Positions 14,391-26,136 of a stretch of DNA of 64,000 nt are shown in pieces. Source of the stretch: Isoetes taiwanensis. Its lineage: Eukaryota; Streptophyta; Lycopodiopsida; Isoetales; Isoetaceae. The notes below the pieces were generated by a model, which saw only the letters and a program-made list of their open reading frames with translations, searched no databases and had not been told where the DNA came from. A program made the translations under genes and the position numbers. Position 1 is the first letter of the stretch. Every line of letters starts with the position of its first letter. The DNA lies in contig JAJEKV010000067.1 in the NCBI GenBank assembly GCA_021234155.1, forward strand, positions 1,527,659-1,591,658, written 5' to 3'.

Positions 14391-15213
14391 TACCAATCAC
14401 ATAAATGAAGATATGCTACGTAACTATGTCTGGAATAAGCAATGTCAATGGGCAGATTACATTCATTTGGTGGAGTTTGCCTATAATAGCACCAGACAGG
14501 AGTCCTCAAGAATGTCTCCTTTCATGATCAATTATGGCTATCAATGCCTTACTCCAGACACGTGGCATAATCTGGTTTCCAAAGTGGAAGTTTCTTAGCA
14601 GTTGCTTACAGATATGCAGGCACTTGTGGAAGAAGTGCGAGCATATTTGTTGGCTGCAAGAGCTCGGCAAAAGAGTCTTGTAGACCGCCATCGGACACCA
14701 CGAGATATTCAGGTCGATGATTCGGTTTGGCTAAAGATTAAGGTGAAGCAAGCCAAACTTAAGATTGGCAATTGTAAGAAGCTTGCACCTAGATGGGCGG
14801 GACCTTTTCAGATAACTGAAAGGATAGGTTTTCAAGCATACCGATTGGATCTACCCGCACATTTGAAGATCCATAAAGTCTTCCACGTAAGTCTTCTCAA
14901 GAAGCATAATCTTGATCCAGAAGAAGCTCTTGACACACCAACACTTCTGGAGATGATTGAGGATTAGTTGGAGAGTGTGCCTGAAGCTCTCCTTGATCGC
15001 GCGTATAAGCAAACCCGCTGAACTCAAATCTTGCAATACTTGGTTAAGTGGAAACACTTACACACAGAAGACGCAACATGGGTTCTTAAAGCGGATTTGG
15101 ATAAGACTTCCCCGGACTTTATGAAAGAATGCCAGGGTCAAACCATTCAAGATGCGATCATCTCCAACCCTAACGGTAAGCATTGTGTTATGGGTCCGAC
15201 AGGGATCATATGA
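14391..15213 (+). pseudogene. G3 integrase C terminus plus chromodomain
   Basis: The frame at 14413-14967 encodes the end of the integrase catalytic core (WADYIHLVEFAYNSTRQESS, SPFMINYG) and the GPY/F-type region (KLAPRWAGPFQITERIG, AYRLDLPAHLKIHKVFHVSLLKK). The frame at 15031-15213 encodes a chromodomain (ILQYLVKWKHLHTEDATWV), whose aromatic residues are typical of chromoviruses that target heterochromatin. In-frame stops at 14596, 14965 and 15019 break it. In intact relatives the chromodomain is fused to the integrase and directs insertion by reading histone marks. Confidence 0.87.
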
Positions 15214-15698
15214 GAGAGATCCGACATGGATCATTTTAGGGGTTGGGTTACATGCATCTTAGGTGGGGAACTGGGCATATAGGCATTCATGATAGGACGT
15301 CTTCATCTGCAGCTACAATGGGAATATGGCCATTCCTTACGCTGAGACGATATACAAGCCTTAGGCATGATAGGATTCTTGCATTCATAATTTTCAATTA
15401 CTTTAAGGGGGTGGTCCCTTCAACCACACTACTTAAAATTAATTTACTTCTGCAGGCCAGTAGGGCGTACTGACATACTGCAGAAGAAGCTAGGCCTTAG
15501 CCTGGAGGCCAACTCTTGTATTTGAAATTTTGTGTTACGCGTGCACTCTTAAGTATTACTGTCGTTATTTCTTGTGTTTGTTAAAGGACTTCCGTCCTAT
15601 GACCTATATATGTAATCTTCTGTTGACTTCAATAAGTAAGAGTTATCTTTTGGTACATTCAATCTCCACTAATTCTAATGCTGAAGACAACATTAATC
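15214..15698 (+). other. G3 untranslated region between pol and LTR
   Basis: No coding signal. It ends in the polypurine tract AGGGGGGGA at about 15700-15708, the expected plus-strand primer just before the LTR. Confidence 0.6.
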
Positions 15699-15708
15699 CA
15701 GGGGGGGA

Positions 15709-17208
15709 TGTGACGTTCTAGGTATTTATACGGTATACGTATGCATACCATGACACGTCACCAGTATTTAATTAAACCCTTAAGGGTCAATAGAGGATAA
15801 CTTAGATTCACCTAAAATGGATTTTATTAGCTATGCTCATAAAATTAGGGGATAATTAAATTAATTATGCTAATTAGGGTATAATTAGTTAAATGGCACC
15901 AATAGGGGAGTGCCACCTGGCCTAACTCGATTGGCCAAATGGGACTTGCTAATTTGGGTGGAGAAATAGGGGTCCTACCCCCATTTTTGCCCCAAATTCG
16001 AATTGGGAAGAGGACATGAGGAGCAGCTGCCAGTTTTTGCCAGTTCTTGCCAACAGACCCAAAGTATGGAGACCTTCCGTGATAATGGCTCCAGCCAAGA
16101 GACTAGTTAGTCCCTAGATAGCTTCTACCTCTGCTAACACTTCTTTGAATAGATGGAATGGTTAAATTCTCTTTCGTATGTTGTTTTGGATGATGGACAC
16201 CTAGATGGTGTTTACATTCTTTTTTTCTGCTCCCTGCGTGTATTGGGATTAAGGGATGGGTAGAGACCTGAAAGCCTCTTAGAACTAGAGATGTTTCCTA
16301 GCTAAACCCCTTAATACCCAATATATGCGGCCTGTGCACAAGAGCCAACCTGGCTGAGGATGCTATGATGTGGTTCAGCACCAAACAACGGACACAATTG
16401 GAGAATCAGGGGTGGAGCCTTGCTGAGCGTGGCTACTGGGGCTACTACAATGTGCTAGGCCTATAGTCAGTCACTGTGTGTGGGCCGGGTCTGGGTCTGA
16501 CACCTCCTGGGTCATTCGATATGGCCGTTATGAACATTCTCGACTTTGTGCAGATTTACGGGGGTAAGTCGGGTACGGATACGGGTGCTGTAGGTGTGGC
16601 AGGTATCCTCTAGCACACCCAGGGAACCTTGTGATCCGGAAGGAGAAGATTCTCTGACCTGCCTCATCGGACCAGGGAGATGTAACCCGGAGTAGTTCCA
16701 TAGGGTGATTCCTTGGGATTGCGTCTCCGGAGGGCTACAAGCACATCATAGCATGATTCAGCCTATCTGCAAAGTGTGCACAGGAGGGGCGGATGGAGGG
16801 GACTACCCTAGCCATTGTCTTATGCCAGCCAACGCCATGTTATACCTCTTCTGTTGTTATCTTAAGGCCTGGCCGTCAGTTGACCCCTTGGAGTCTGAGC
16901 CTCGGGTAGCGCCTTGTTATGATATATTGCTCATGTTATTGATGGCTGTACTTTCCTTTCGTTGATGATGATGGATGGGCCACCCTTCGTAGTGATATAT
17001 TATTTTAGCATGATTGTTGTATGCTAACGTATATGTATGCTTTTGTTGTATAGGATTTCCCATAGAGGACGTGGGATAAATGACACCTCTGTGTTCCTCG
17101 CCCGGACACCATCCAAAGTGGTCCGAGTATGACGGAGGGCCTTCGCCATGGGAGAGAATTCTCATATTTGTACGATGGGATCGTCGTATGGATTCTGGGA
17201 GCGTCACA
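15709..17208 (+). repeat. G3 3' LTR, 1.5 kb
   Basis: It begins TGTGACGTTC and ends GAGCGTCACA, giving perfect 7 bp terminal inverted repeats (TGTGACG/CGTCACA). The purine tract directly precedes it. Short frames inside it, such as 16705-16965, show no protein similarity I can recognise. A target duplication cannot be tested because the 5' half of the element is missing. Confidence 0.85.
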
Positions 17209-20122
17209 ATGGTGGTATTAATAAAGTAGATATTGTTAATCTAATGTGGTTAAAATATGCATGCAACGTGATGGGACCATTGAAATGGTCTATGCGAGGG
17301 ATCGTAAGATTTGGTAGTGGATAAATGTGTGAATCATCTAGATGTACTCCTATCAACGCAGTCTTGCAAATGTGTTGAGAGTAAAATTTATCCATGAGAA
17401 GTTAACTATGAGGAAGGATTAGCTATCTATCTTGTTGATTTGAATTAAACCATGTAAATGATCTATAGTGATCTAGTATGTGTGGATTGGAGTAGAATCT
17501 TGTGATATGCACTGTAGTACATGAGTGCCTCAAAAGAGATTCTATTTTGAGTTGTTGCATGATGGAGAGGCAATTCTCACTTTCCCAAAAGTAGAGTTGT
17601 TTGAATCCCAAACCTATGCAAGTTGAGGTCATCTTGAGGAAGATGATTGTGTCGACCTAAGAAATGATAATTTCTTAGTTATATGAACAATTTCCTTAAG
17701 AATATGGTTAAGAAAAGTGCCAATGTTTATTCCGCATTATGCTAATCCTTTTCGAGGAAAAAAGCTGGGAGTATTAGCATATGAGTTAGCTTTATTGGAA
17801 AACCTAGATCTAGTACTGAGTATTGTCAAAGCTAACTATATGAACTATAATATGTTGGATAATGAGGTTACATTCCATGATATAGTGTTCGTATTAAACT
17901 CCACTATAACTCGAACTGATTTTGGATGCTCCAATTTACAATACGGATATTCTTGGAATATCAAGGTCTCTTAGGGACATGAAAATTCCTAACTGGCCAT
18001 TTAAGTAATTGTACAATATATTTCATATATTGAATCCTTAGGTAAACCTTGAGGCCAAGGTTCTAAGGAGGGGGGAGGAAATAAAATGTTACAGGTAATT
18101 TGGGGCATGTCACACATGTTAGACATCCGTGGTTGTGGAGTAGTGTCGATCTTACCACTAGATGGTTGGGATAGTGAATTTTGAGATGGCAAAAGTTCGT
18201 ATGCTTAAGTGGCAATAAATTCAAGGTTAAGGAGTCCAAGAATGGACTTGAAACCATTAGGTTTCTATAGGCTGACATGGCAACCATGATGGGCTAGGTC
18301 AATCTAAAGGTAAATATGCTAAGAATGCAAAGTATAACTTTTTCTTTTGCAAAGGCAAGGGTTCTTGTTTGGGGGTTGCACCATTGGGTGTATGCCAAAC
18401 TGATCCAGGTCATACTAGCTTGCCTAAGCAGGGATTTGGCTTGGACTTAGTTCTAGTTTCCCTAAGAATATCTGTTGGCGAGTAGTGCTTGATGCATTTT
18501 GGGCTAAGACAGATGATCTAAATTTGCTTCTAGTTATTGCAACTTGGGAGTGCAAGAAGGTCTAGCAAAGTGGTATTTGCAAATGTAGAGCTCACGTCTT
18601 GTTCCAAGTGATGAACATTTATGCGCTAAGCGTGGTGCGTCTTTGTATTGGACTCGTGTAACATCGTTTTTCCTTTTAAGTCTCTTGACCTTGAGGACAA
18701 GGTCCTATGGGGAGAGGATTACAGTTTTTCATGATCGCCTTGGAAGTGCCACCAGGTGGTCTGGGAACATTCCAAGAGCTAGGTACTGCCTAGAGGCAGT
18801 GTTGGGTAATTTTAAATGGCAAAAGTTACGTATGCTAAATGAACATTTAAATAAATATTAAAGGGGCCTTCATAAAAACATTCAACCATTGGGTTTAGGG
18901 GGCTGAGCTGGTAATCCCTGATTGGTTCGAGTGTTTGAAAGGGAAATTGAACCCTGTGGCATCGCAACCTCTATCACGGGCCGAATCCACAAGAAGGGGT
19001 TTCGAAAGCTCGATTTGAGCTGGGATAAAGGCCACAACCTTTATTTGGGCTAATCTTAGCCCTAATTACCATATATAAGGGATTGGGGGCATTTTGGAAA
19101 AAGCACAATTTGTTTTTGGAGCCAGGTTGCTGGAGTTCTATGCTAATCCATATTACTTGATCTTCCATATCCTGCTGATTGAACCCATTTCCAATTGATT
19201 AGGGATCAATTCAGGTCTTTCTGAGTTACTCCAAAACCTAGTGTTGGCTTGTGGAGTTGTTTCGTTGTTGGAGCGTTTGGGCTCTTCTTGAGCACTATTG
19301 TTACTACAGTATTGAGTTCTGGAGATAGAACTTGCTGAAGCTGGGCTTCAGACTGATCCTGGGGATCAGTATCGTTTGTGTGTGGGGAGTTCTGGGAACT
19401 CGAGGTTGAGGGGAACTATGGGAGTTCTAGGTAGCACAATCAATCCTACCTTTTGTAGGCTGTAACAATGTAGCAGTAAATGTAGCACTAGGTTTCTATA
19501 TCTCTTGAACTTCCTTCAAAAATCTAACACATCCAAACTAAGATTATTGTCAAAAGTAGGTAATGTTATTATCAAAAAAGTAACTGGTTTCCTTTTACAA
19601 TTGCAATCTAATAAGCCAAAGTCTCAAACGACTTGCCATTCTCAAGGCTTCCAGATATAAGACATTTGATCTACCTTTTCTTGAAACCCTTCATCTTATT
19701 ACCGTGGCGATTGTTTCCTGCATCACTTTTTCTCCCCTTGGAACTGTCCTTATTCTTCTTTCCCCTACCTTTGATGTCTTGTTTGGTTTGTCTTATCAAA
19801 TGCTATTGTCGGCTCTTTCTAACCTCGTCAACTTGCTTTAGCTCATTTCTTACATGAGCATTAGGTATATGCTGCTTCTGCTTTCTTCCAACATGTTTCT
19901 GGGTAATATGGATTCTTCTCTGCCATAAGAGAACCATTGACTTCATACCATTGTCTTCGTACTTTTTGGCCAGATTCAAGCCAACAAGCAAAATCAAGCT
20001 TTTGATACCAAATTCTTCAAATTCTAGAATGGGACTCGCATGAAACCAACAAACCGCCCGATAGATAGGCTTCTCATTCATCTCAGCAGATTTTCTACAA
20101 TGGTGGATAGTGGGTAGCCGCA
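17209..20122. other. Non-coding; possible eroded LTR remnants
   Basis: No supported gene. Two imperfect direct repeats (about 18062-18290 and 18705-18915) each start with a purine-rich run followed by TTACAG, and share the lines GGCAAAAGTT and AACCATTxGGTTT. They look like eroded LTR starts. A short purine-rich run and a TATA-like ATATATAAGGG (about 19070) fit the same reading. A lysine-rich frame on the minus strand (about 19640-20123, with one stop) was not recognised. Confidence 0.35.
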
Positions 20123-20499
20123 CACATGCGAACTACCCACGAACAATAAAGGGAAAATCCAATTATATCATTTGGACCCCAAAAATACAATGCTAACAGA
20201 TGTTTGGTTGGTGTACCTGCCGAAAGCTTATCATCAGGGATTAAAAGCCCAGCCCTTTTCGGGTTTTCGAGGAAAACCCTAGTGATAAACCTTCGCAAGG
20301 GGCTTAGACAAACGCAAGGCGCAGAAATCGCCCCAAAAACCAATTTAATGGAGAAGTCGAAAACAGATACCGCCGCCAACCCAGCACGCACATCACCAAC
20401 ACCAAAAACAAAACAAAACAAACCTCCCAGAGTGGAGGGGCTGATTACGCGCGTGCCACGCGACAAACATAATAAACAAAGAAGGGGGGGAGGGTGGGT

Positions 20500-21018
20500 T
20501 CAAAGAGAAAAAGGTATCTGGCTGAGAGAGAAGAGGAAGCCGATGAGACGTTGATGCGTAAACGCCTAAAATAGCGAACTTCCAACTGAGCGGGCATGCG
20601 CCGCCCGCATGCATGCAAAACATGCATGCTCGTCCCATTCTAGAATGGCGATCCGATGTCTCGGATCGATGGGATTCTAGAATGGGACTCGCATGAAACC
20701 AACAAACTACCAAAGGACTTCCTTACAAACTAGGATCGAGGACGAAGGTCACAGGACGAAGGCTAAAGGCCGGAAAAGGACAACATGAAAGAAACGCCAA
20801 ATTGGCCAAACCAAGCAGGAAGAAGCCCCTCCCCTGCCTGGAAAACAATTCAAAGAGAAAAAGGTACTGCTGAGAGAGAAGAGGAAGCGCCGATGAGACG
20901 TTGATGCAGAAACGCGCCTAAAATAGCGAACTCCCAACCAGAACGGGCATGCGCCGCCCGCAAGCATGCATATCCCATTCTAGAATGGCGATCCGATGTC
21001 TCGGATCGATGGGATTCT
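20500..21018 (+). repeat. Two direct copies of a 170-185 bp module with palindromes
   Basis: 20500-20685 and 20848-21018 share most of their sequence, from CAAAGAGAAAAAGGTA through GAGAGAGAAGAGGAAG and GGGCATGCGCCGCCCGCA to the shared end. The end contains the perfect palindrome CCATTCTAGAATGG followed by a hairpin (stem CGATCCGA/TCGGATCG, loop TGTC). A third copy of the palindrome, with GGGACTCGCATGAAACCAAC after it, is at about 20027-20052. Not coding. This may be a duplicated promoter/5' region or a non-autonomous transposon end. Confidence 0.7.
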
Positions 21019-22400
21019 ATTGCGATTAGCCCTGCACTGTCCCCTATTGATCTTCAACTTTTTATGCCACCTTACTATGCACCTAGAATTTAAGAGTTTT
21101 TTGAATTTTCAACATACAATGCACCTAAACCTTAGGCACCAACTTTTCCCATTTCCGCCAAATATCATGCCTAAAAGCAAACAGGCTTGCAAATTTTATC
21201 CCACTAACCACCTGAGACATGCCTGGTGTACTGAAAATATATTATTGTTTCTAATAATTTATGGTCAAATCACAAAACTTCATTGGATCATTTTTCTTAT
21301 TTGTCCTTACAAAGTACTGTTTAACCACCAGATTACATAAAAATTCCCTGATACCTACATGTGACTACCATAATTAAAATAATGCCTTCATCACATCTTC
21401 TCTAGAAATTACCTGACCTTATGCAAATACTCCAGGGATAACTTCAACAGATCATTTTATATTTCTACTTAATCTTATATTCTGCCTTGTTTCACAGGAT
21501 ATTAGCATAATAGAGAGAGAGAGACTTGGATACCACAGTATTAACATTTCATTTCTGAGATCATGTTTAATCCTCACATTAAAAAAAGAGATCAGTGACA
21601 TATTGCCATGCATGCTTCATTCATCTGATACCCACTGACAGTCATAATCAGAATGTGACAAAGAGAAAGGAAGAAAGTGTTAATTTGTCCTGCAACATGT
21701 GCATTACTGCCAACAAGAGCAGCTGTCTACCATGTTGTCTCATCTTTTATGTGAATTCAAAAACAGCAAAGCAAATCCCACCTGCCAAATTCGACATGCA
21801 TTCTTTGGATGCATTATCACATCAATTCTTAAAAAGTGTGCCAAAAATAAGTGAATGAAATGATAAGCCTTGACATTGCAGAGTTGAGGAACAAAAAAAG
21901 AGATATTATCTTTCAGCAATTCCAATGCAATGACCATGAAAATGGTTGTGACCTCAAGATTTATCTGATACCACTAACGCACGCACCAGCTCCTAGTCAC
22001 TCATATCAGTTCCATACAAGAACCATGAGGCAATTAAACATCACATTTCCTGAGGCCTTTTTGCACTGAATATGGTATGGATGGAGCAGTGCCCAAGGAA
22101 TGCTCTCAGAAATGAAAATGCAAATGCATAGAAGGAACTTACGTGGCGAATGAATGGAAGAGCAGAATGACAGCAATTGATTAATGGCTACTTATAATAT
22201 ACTGAATAGCAAGATGCCAATTGCGGAAGAATGATCATCTACTTAGTATACATTGGTCACTGTTAGAGCTTCTTGTCTGAGAAACCTCTAGGCATAGAAG
22301 AAACGATAGAAATAAAACAACTCTACCACTTACAGAGCTTCTTTTGCAGCTGTAAGCTTCATTTGGACCGGGCGAAGATCGGGCGAATCGGACCGAGAAC
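21019..22400. other. Non-coding, AT-rich
   Basis: No gene, RNA or transposon signature was recognised apart from a short (GA)n run near 21513. Several short frames show no recognisable similarity. Confidence 0.5.
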
Positions 22401-22417
22401 CGACAATGCAACCTTGT

Positions 22418-22684
22418 TCAGTTCTTCTTACCCAATGTGTTCTTGTTGTTATGCATCCACACCTTGAGAACATGCCTCTTAACACCAGTTTCAGAACAAA
22501 ATTGCTGCACATCTGCCTCATCATGCTTCTGAATTTTCCAGCCAAGTTTTTCTGCAAAAACAAGCATCTTGTCCTTCTGGTCCTGGGTAAACTTAGTTCT
22601 AAATCTCTTCTTGGAAGAAAAGGGGCTAGGCATGTAGCCTCCTTCATGTTCTTCAGATTCAGACATGCCAGATCCATAGGGCAT
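22418..22684 (-). pseudogene. ZF-HD homeodomain, 3' exon fragment
   Basis: The minus-strand frame contains a homeodomain of the plant zinc-finger-homeodomain class: [39 protein letters not shown] and [20 protein letters not shown]. The helix-3 sequence [15 protein letters not shown] is diagnostic; these factors bind ATTA-core DNA as dimers. The N-terminal Cys/His zinc-finger module that should precede it is absent. The sequence upstream on this strand is a kinase fragment instead. The homeodomain itself is intact and ends at a normal position. It may be a captured or retroposed fragment, or a short transcription unit. Confidence 0.8.
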
Positions 22685-22742
22685 AAGAATGGCGAGCTTG
22701 ACTGGCTACCGGGCCACCGGAATGGATAATCCCTGGAGCTCT

Positions 22743-23300
22743 TGGAGGCAAGATAAGCTATAAACATCCACCCTATGAAGCTATAAACGTCCACCTTATG
22801 TGTGTACTTACCACTTTCTCTCCCATCATCTTCCTCAAGCATTTCTGGTGCCATATACCTCAGTGTACCCCTGAGAAAAGTATGAGATGTGTCCACCTCA
22901 GTGAACTCCTTGGAGTATCCAAAATCAGCAACTTTTACAAGGTATTGATCATTTAAGTTACATCACGATAAATTACATTGCTCTCATGAACATGCTTCAT
23001 TCCCTTCGCTATTTGAATTATAATATCAAGCAATTTGGCAAGACCAATCCCCTGTATAATATTGGCCAGATTATTATCCATAACAAACATTTTGCCAGAG
23101 AAACCGTCCCAGAACTTCCTTTCCCTAATAACTTCCTTTCCTTTTGCAGGTCCGCATCATTAATAGGGTCGCAGAGTTCCCCCTCAAACAAAATTTTCAA
23201 GGCATTATGAAGTTTCTCGTGTTTATTCAAGCTCTGCAACAACATGTGGTCCTCTTCACTAGACCAAATCAAGGTCGTCTTCATAATGGAGGTATCAAAA
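22743..23300 (-). pseudogene. Protein kinase fragments
   Basis: Reading leftward on the minus strand, the glycine-rich loop (KERKLLGKGSSGTVSLAK, about 23095-23150) is followed by IQIAKGMKHVHESNVIYRDV and a stop (about 22965-23020). Next come the DFG segment (VKVADFGYSKEF) and the activation-loop end with GTLRYMAPEML and KYTHKVDVYSF (22760-22940). The N lobe between the loop and the HxRD-like motif is too short, and the catalytic segment reads YRDV. The C lobe breaks off at VYSF, where a 22 bp tandem repeat occurs. It resembles plant receptor-like/TKL kinases but is not functional. Confidence 0.75.
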
Positions 23301-23560
23301 TATATCTTGTCTTGAAGAGGTATCAAAATATATCTTGTCTTGAAGATACTTAGCACACTTCCTCTATTAGAATCAAGGGGGAATCTTAGAGGGCATGTGC
23401 AATTAACATATTCAACATTTTAGCATACCTTTTCATGTCGTCAACAATCTCACTGAACTCTCACTGAACTCTGCAGGACCGCTCGGAATGAAGACAGTCA
23501 ACAATCTCACTGAGCTCTCACTGAACTCTGCAGGACCGCTCGGAATGAAGACAGACGTCG
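23288..23560 (+). repeat. Two short tandem duplications
   Basis: A 30 bp unit (GGTATCAAAATATATCTTGT...) is repeated at 23286-23347. A 60 bp unit (CAACAATCTCACTGA to GGAATGAAGACAG) is repeated at about 23438-23553. Both are perfect or nearly so. No coding signal from here to 24000. Confidence 0.8.
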
Positions 23561-24009
23561 TTTAGATTCTTCTGTGGTCCGACTGTAGGTAAAGAATTTT
23601 ATCAACTTCAGTACTTTCGGATTTGATCGAATAACTTCCAGCAATTGATTGATTCCTTACCTGAGAAACCCTTCTTCAATTACATTAATGCAGTTATTGA
23701 CTTCTTTTTGTTCTGATAATGGCGACCTCTGGACCTCCAAAAAAACACTTCCAGCATGAATTAATGAGTGGCGGCCAAAAATCAGCTTCAGATTTTATTT
23801 CTCAAGTGGAAACCCTTCCAGGCTTCCAATTTCAGAGGAAACCCTTCCGGGCTTCAAACATGAAAACACTTTCCGGTTTTCTAACCCTGATTTGAGCGAA
23901 TTCTAATGGCAATAAAAAAAAAGAGATAAGATAAACTTATTGTCACCTGGATTCATCTAAGATCATAAGGCACTTTACAATGCTGCTTGTATACAGATAA
24001 TTAGAACAT

Positions 24010-24895
24010 TTAGTCACAAAGTGGTACACATCCAACCAGGAGCTTAATTGGCCATGTGACTGCCCTAGCACCATCTCCCCAAGCCTTAGCAAACTGTAAC
24101 TTGGTCTCCTCGTCTAACAATACAATTCCTTTGTTAAGTGCGGTCTGCACTGCAGACCATGATCTCAAAAACAAAAGAAATTCTTCAACATGTAAATCAG
24201 CCCGCCATTCAAACTCAACACGAGCAGTATCCATAATAGAATCAAAAGGAAAATAAATGGTCATGTATCCTTCATCTATAAAAGCCCTTTGAGATGCCCA
24301 ATATGGACCAGTTTTTTTCTCATAAAATTCTTTAATCAAATCATCAATCTCATCTGAAACATGAGGCAATATATAAGTCCATGCAGCTATTAAACCTCCA
24401 GGCTTGAGAAAGCATCTGACATGAGAATAGAATAGATCCAGGTCGAACCAATGTAAAGCTTGCGCTATAGTTATTAAATCAACTGAATGTTGCGGACCTA
24501 TTATGGCACTAAGATCTTCAAAACTCATCTTTTCTGAAGCTACAGCATATGTTATGTTTGGCCGTTTTACAGCATGCTCTAATTGTTGCTTGCTAACATC
24601 TGTGGCTATAACAGTGTCGAAATAGTCTGCTAACTGCAAAAATTATAAACATTAAATTTAGGAGGGCCATAACAGTGTCGAAATAGTCTACTAACTGCAC
24701 ATTAGACAAAGGGATACAAATTAGAGTTTGGAAATGAAAACATACCATGCTTGCAGACTGGCCATTTCCGGTGCCAACATCCCATGCTTTTATGTGATTC
24801 CTTGTATGAGATGCTAAAAAGGAGAAAAGCTCAGGCGGATATCGAGGCCTGGAAAGAGCGTAAATTTCTGATTGCTCATCGAAAAGGCCTGCCAT
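24010..24895 (-). CDS. SAM-dependent methyltransferase (type 11), two exons
   Basis: The exons are 24895-24746 and 24633-24010, with a 112 nt GT-AG intron. They join in frame and predict about 258 residues, the usual length of the plant family called 'putative methyltransferase DDB_G0268948'. The start MAGLFDEQSEIYALSRPRYP matches the family N terminus. Motif I is AWDVGTGNGQSA, the SAM-binding glycine loop. The acidic strand 2 is VIATDVSKQQL, and SVDLITIAQALHWFDLDLFY follows, with HWFD typical of the family. The C terminus has FLLFLRSWSAVQTALNKG. The fold is a cytosolic class I Rossmann methyltransferase; the substrate is unknown. No stops or shifts, so probably functional. A 35 bp duplication of the acceptor and exon-2 start lies in the intron. 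Confidence 0.85.
24662..24698 (-). repeat. Duplicated splice acceptor and exon-2 start inside the methyltransferase intron
   Basis: On the minus strand this reads GTGCAG followed by TTAGTAGACTATTTCGACAC, a near copy of the true acceptor and exon start (GCAG, TTAGCAGACTATTTCGACAC at 24638-24614). Using it would add an exon start that runs into intron sequence, so the downstream acceptor is preferred. Confidence 0.75.
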
Positions 24896-24989
24896 AGCTG
24901 ATATGCCGGACACCAAAATTGCATGTGTTTTTATAACAAAAAAATAGCGAAGCCGTTCCTGTGCACTTACAGACTTCAATATTTTCACG

Positions 24990-25250
24990 GCAAGGCAAGT
25001 AGCCTTTCGGGCGGTTTATTTTGGGCAAGGCAATACTTTCGGCAGTTTATTTTGGGCCGGTTTCTTCTGGCAAGTAGCCTTTCGGGCCGATAGTTTTTGG
25101 GCAGGTTTCTTCTGCAAGTGGGTTGGACTTCAAGAGAAACCTCTTGAAATTTCCATGGAAACTTCCCCCTTTCAATAGAAACCTCCCCAACTTTCCATGG
25201 AAACTTCCCCGATGCTTGAACATTTTTTATGTGGATACTGATATCCAATC
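24990..25250. repeat. Short internal repeats 5' of the methyltransferase
   Basis: Copies of AGTAGCCTTTCGGGC (two) and of TTTCCATGGAAACTTCCCC (two), with related partial copies, make up this probable promoter-proximal DNA. No motif was assigned to a factor. Confidence 0.5.
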
Positions 25251-25596
25251 ATATGGTCAAGTACTGATATGCTTGCAGCACTTTAGACCAGGTTCTGATA
25301 TGCCTGTGTCAATCTCAAGTACTACTAAGCTTGAGGGCAGCTGGGGACTGTTATACTTCAGCCTGCATTCTGTTTTCCTTTTTTAAAACTGGTTGCAAAA
25401 TATTTTTGAGAAAAGTATAAGTTATCGGTTAATTGTACTTTCTCGTCAGATGCTGATGTAAGAAAGCTTTTTGAGCATATTATGTATGAGGCCAACAGGG
25501 CTTCACTGTGCTCATTCTTCCTATCTGATCTTTAGAGATCAATATTGTAATCTTTTCTATATTAATAGAAAACCACCTTGCCTTAAAAAAATAAAA

Positions 25597-26136
25597 AACT
25601 TTAAGTCCGTTTACACAGACTTTTACCATCCAATGGACTTCATGCAAAGACCATTTTCAGATACAATTGGCAGCCTTAGGTTAGAACAGGTGCCAACTAA
25701 CCTAAGCCTTAAACTGGTTACAAAGTATCAAAAATTTAATTCCATTAAATACTATGAGAAGAAGTACAATAATCATTTCTTGATCTTTATACCCAAGACC
25801 ACAAACTATATTGCCATTTGAGAATAAAAAAGTATACGTTCAAAGTGATATCTGCTATTGAAGCCATGTTGAAAGTTGATCTTGAATCATCCTTAGCTTT
25901 CATGCCGTGTAAACGAATAAAATATTGCATTTCTCACAACTTCAAAACAAAGAGCAAGAAGTTCGGTTACCTGCAGTAGAACCAGAGAACAGTTAGCCAA
26001 GAATGGGTAAAAGCCTAAGCTACTAACAGATAAGCAATTAACTTCTTGGGTTTATCACCCTTCACCTTGCAAGAAGTTTACCCAAATGGGCATTAGATGT
26101 GTTAGGATGCAAAACAAAGAATGTATACATGTGTTG
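25597..26136 (+). repeat. 540 bp direct repeat, copy 1
   Basis: It runs from CTTTAAGTCCGTTTACACAG to AAAGAATGTATACATGTG and matches 28097-28633 at about 97 percent by eye. An A-rich run precedes both copies. No TG...CA ends, primer site or coding region was seen, so it is more likely a segmental duplication than an LTR pair. Confidence 0.85.

Larger units (their letters stand above)
14391..17208 (+). mobile_element. Chromodomain Ty3/gypsy element, 3' half with complete 3' LTR (G3)
   Basis: The integrase C-terminal region, a chromodomain, an untranslated stretch, a purine tract and a 1.5 kb LTR lie in the normal order. The gag, protease, RT and 5' LTR are absent; the left border is the LINE D/GA tract. 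A fragment of a related LTR is found at 52812-53245. Confidence 0.85.

Noticed and set aside
16705-16965. 86-codon frame in the G3 LTR
   Set aside because: It lies wholly inside an LTR and is not open in the related LTR fragment at 52812.
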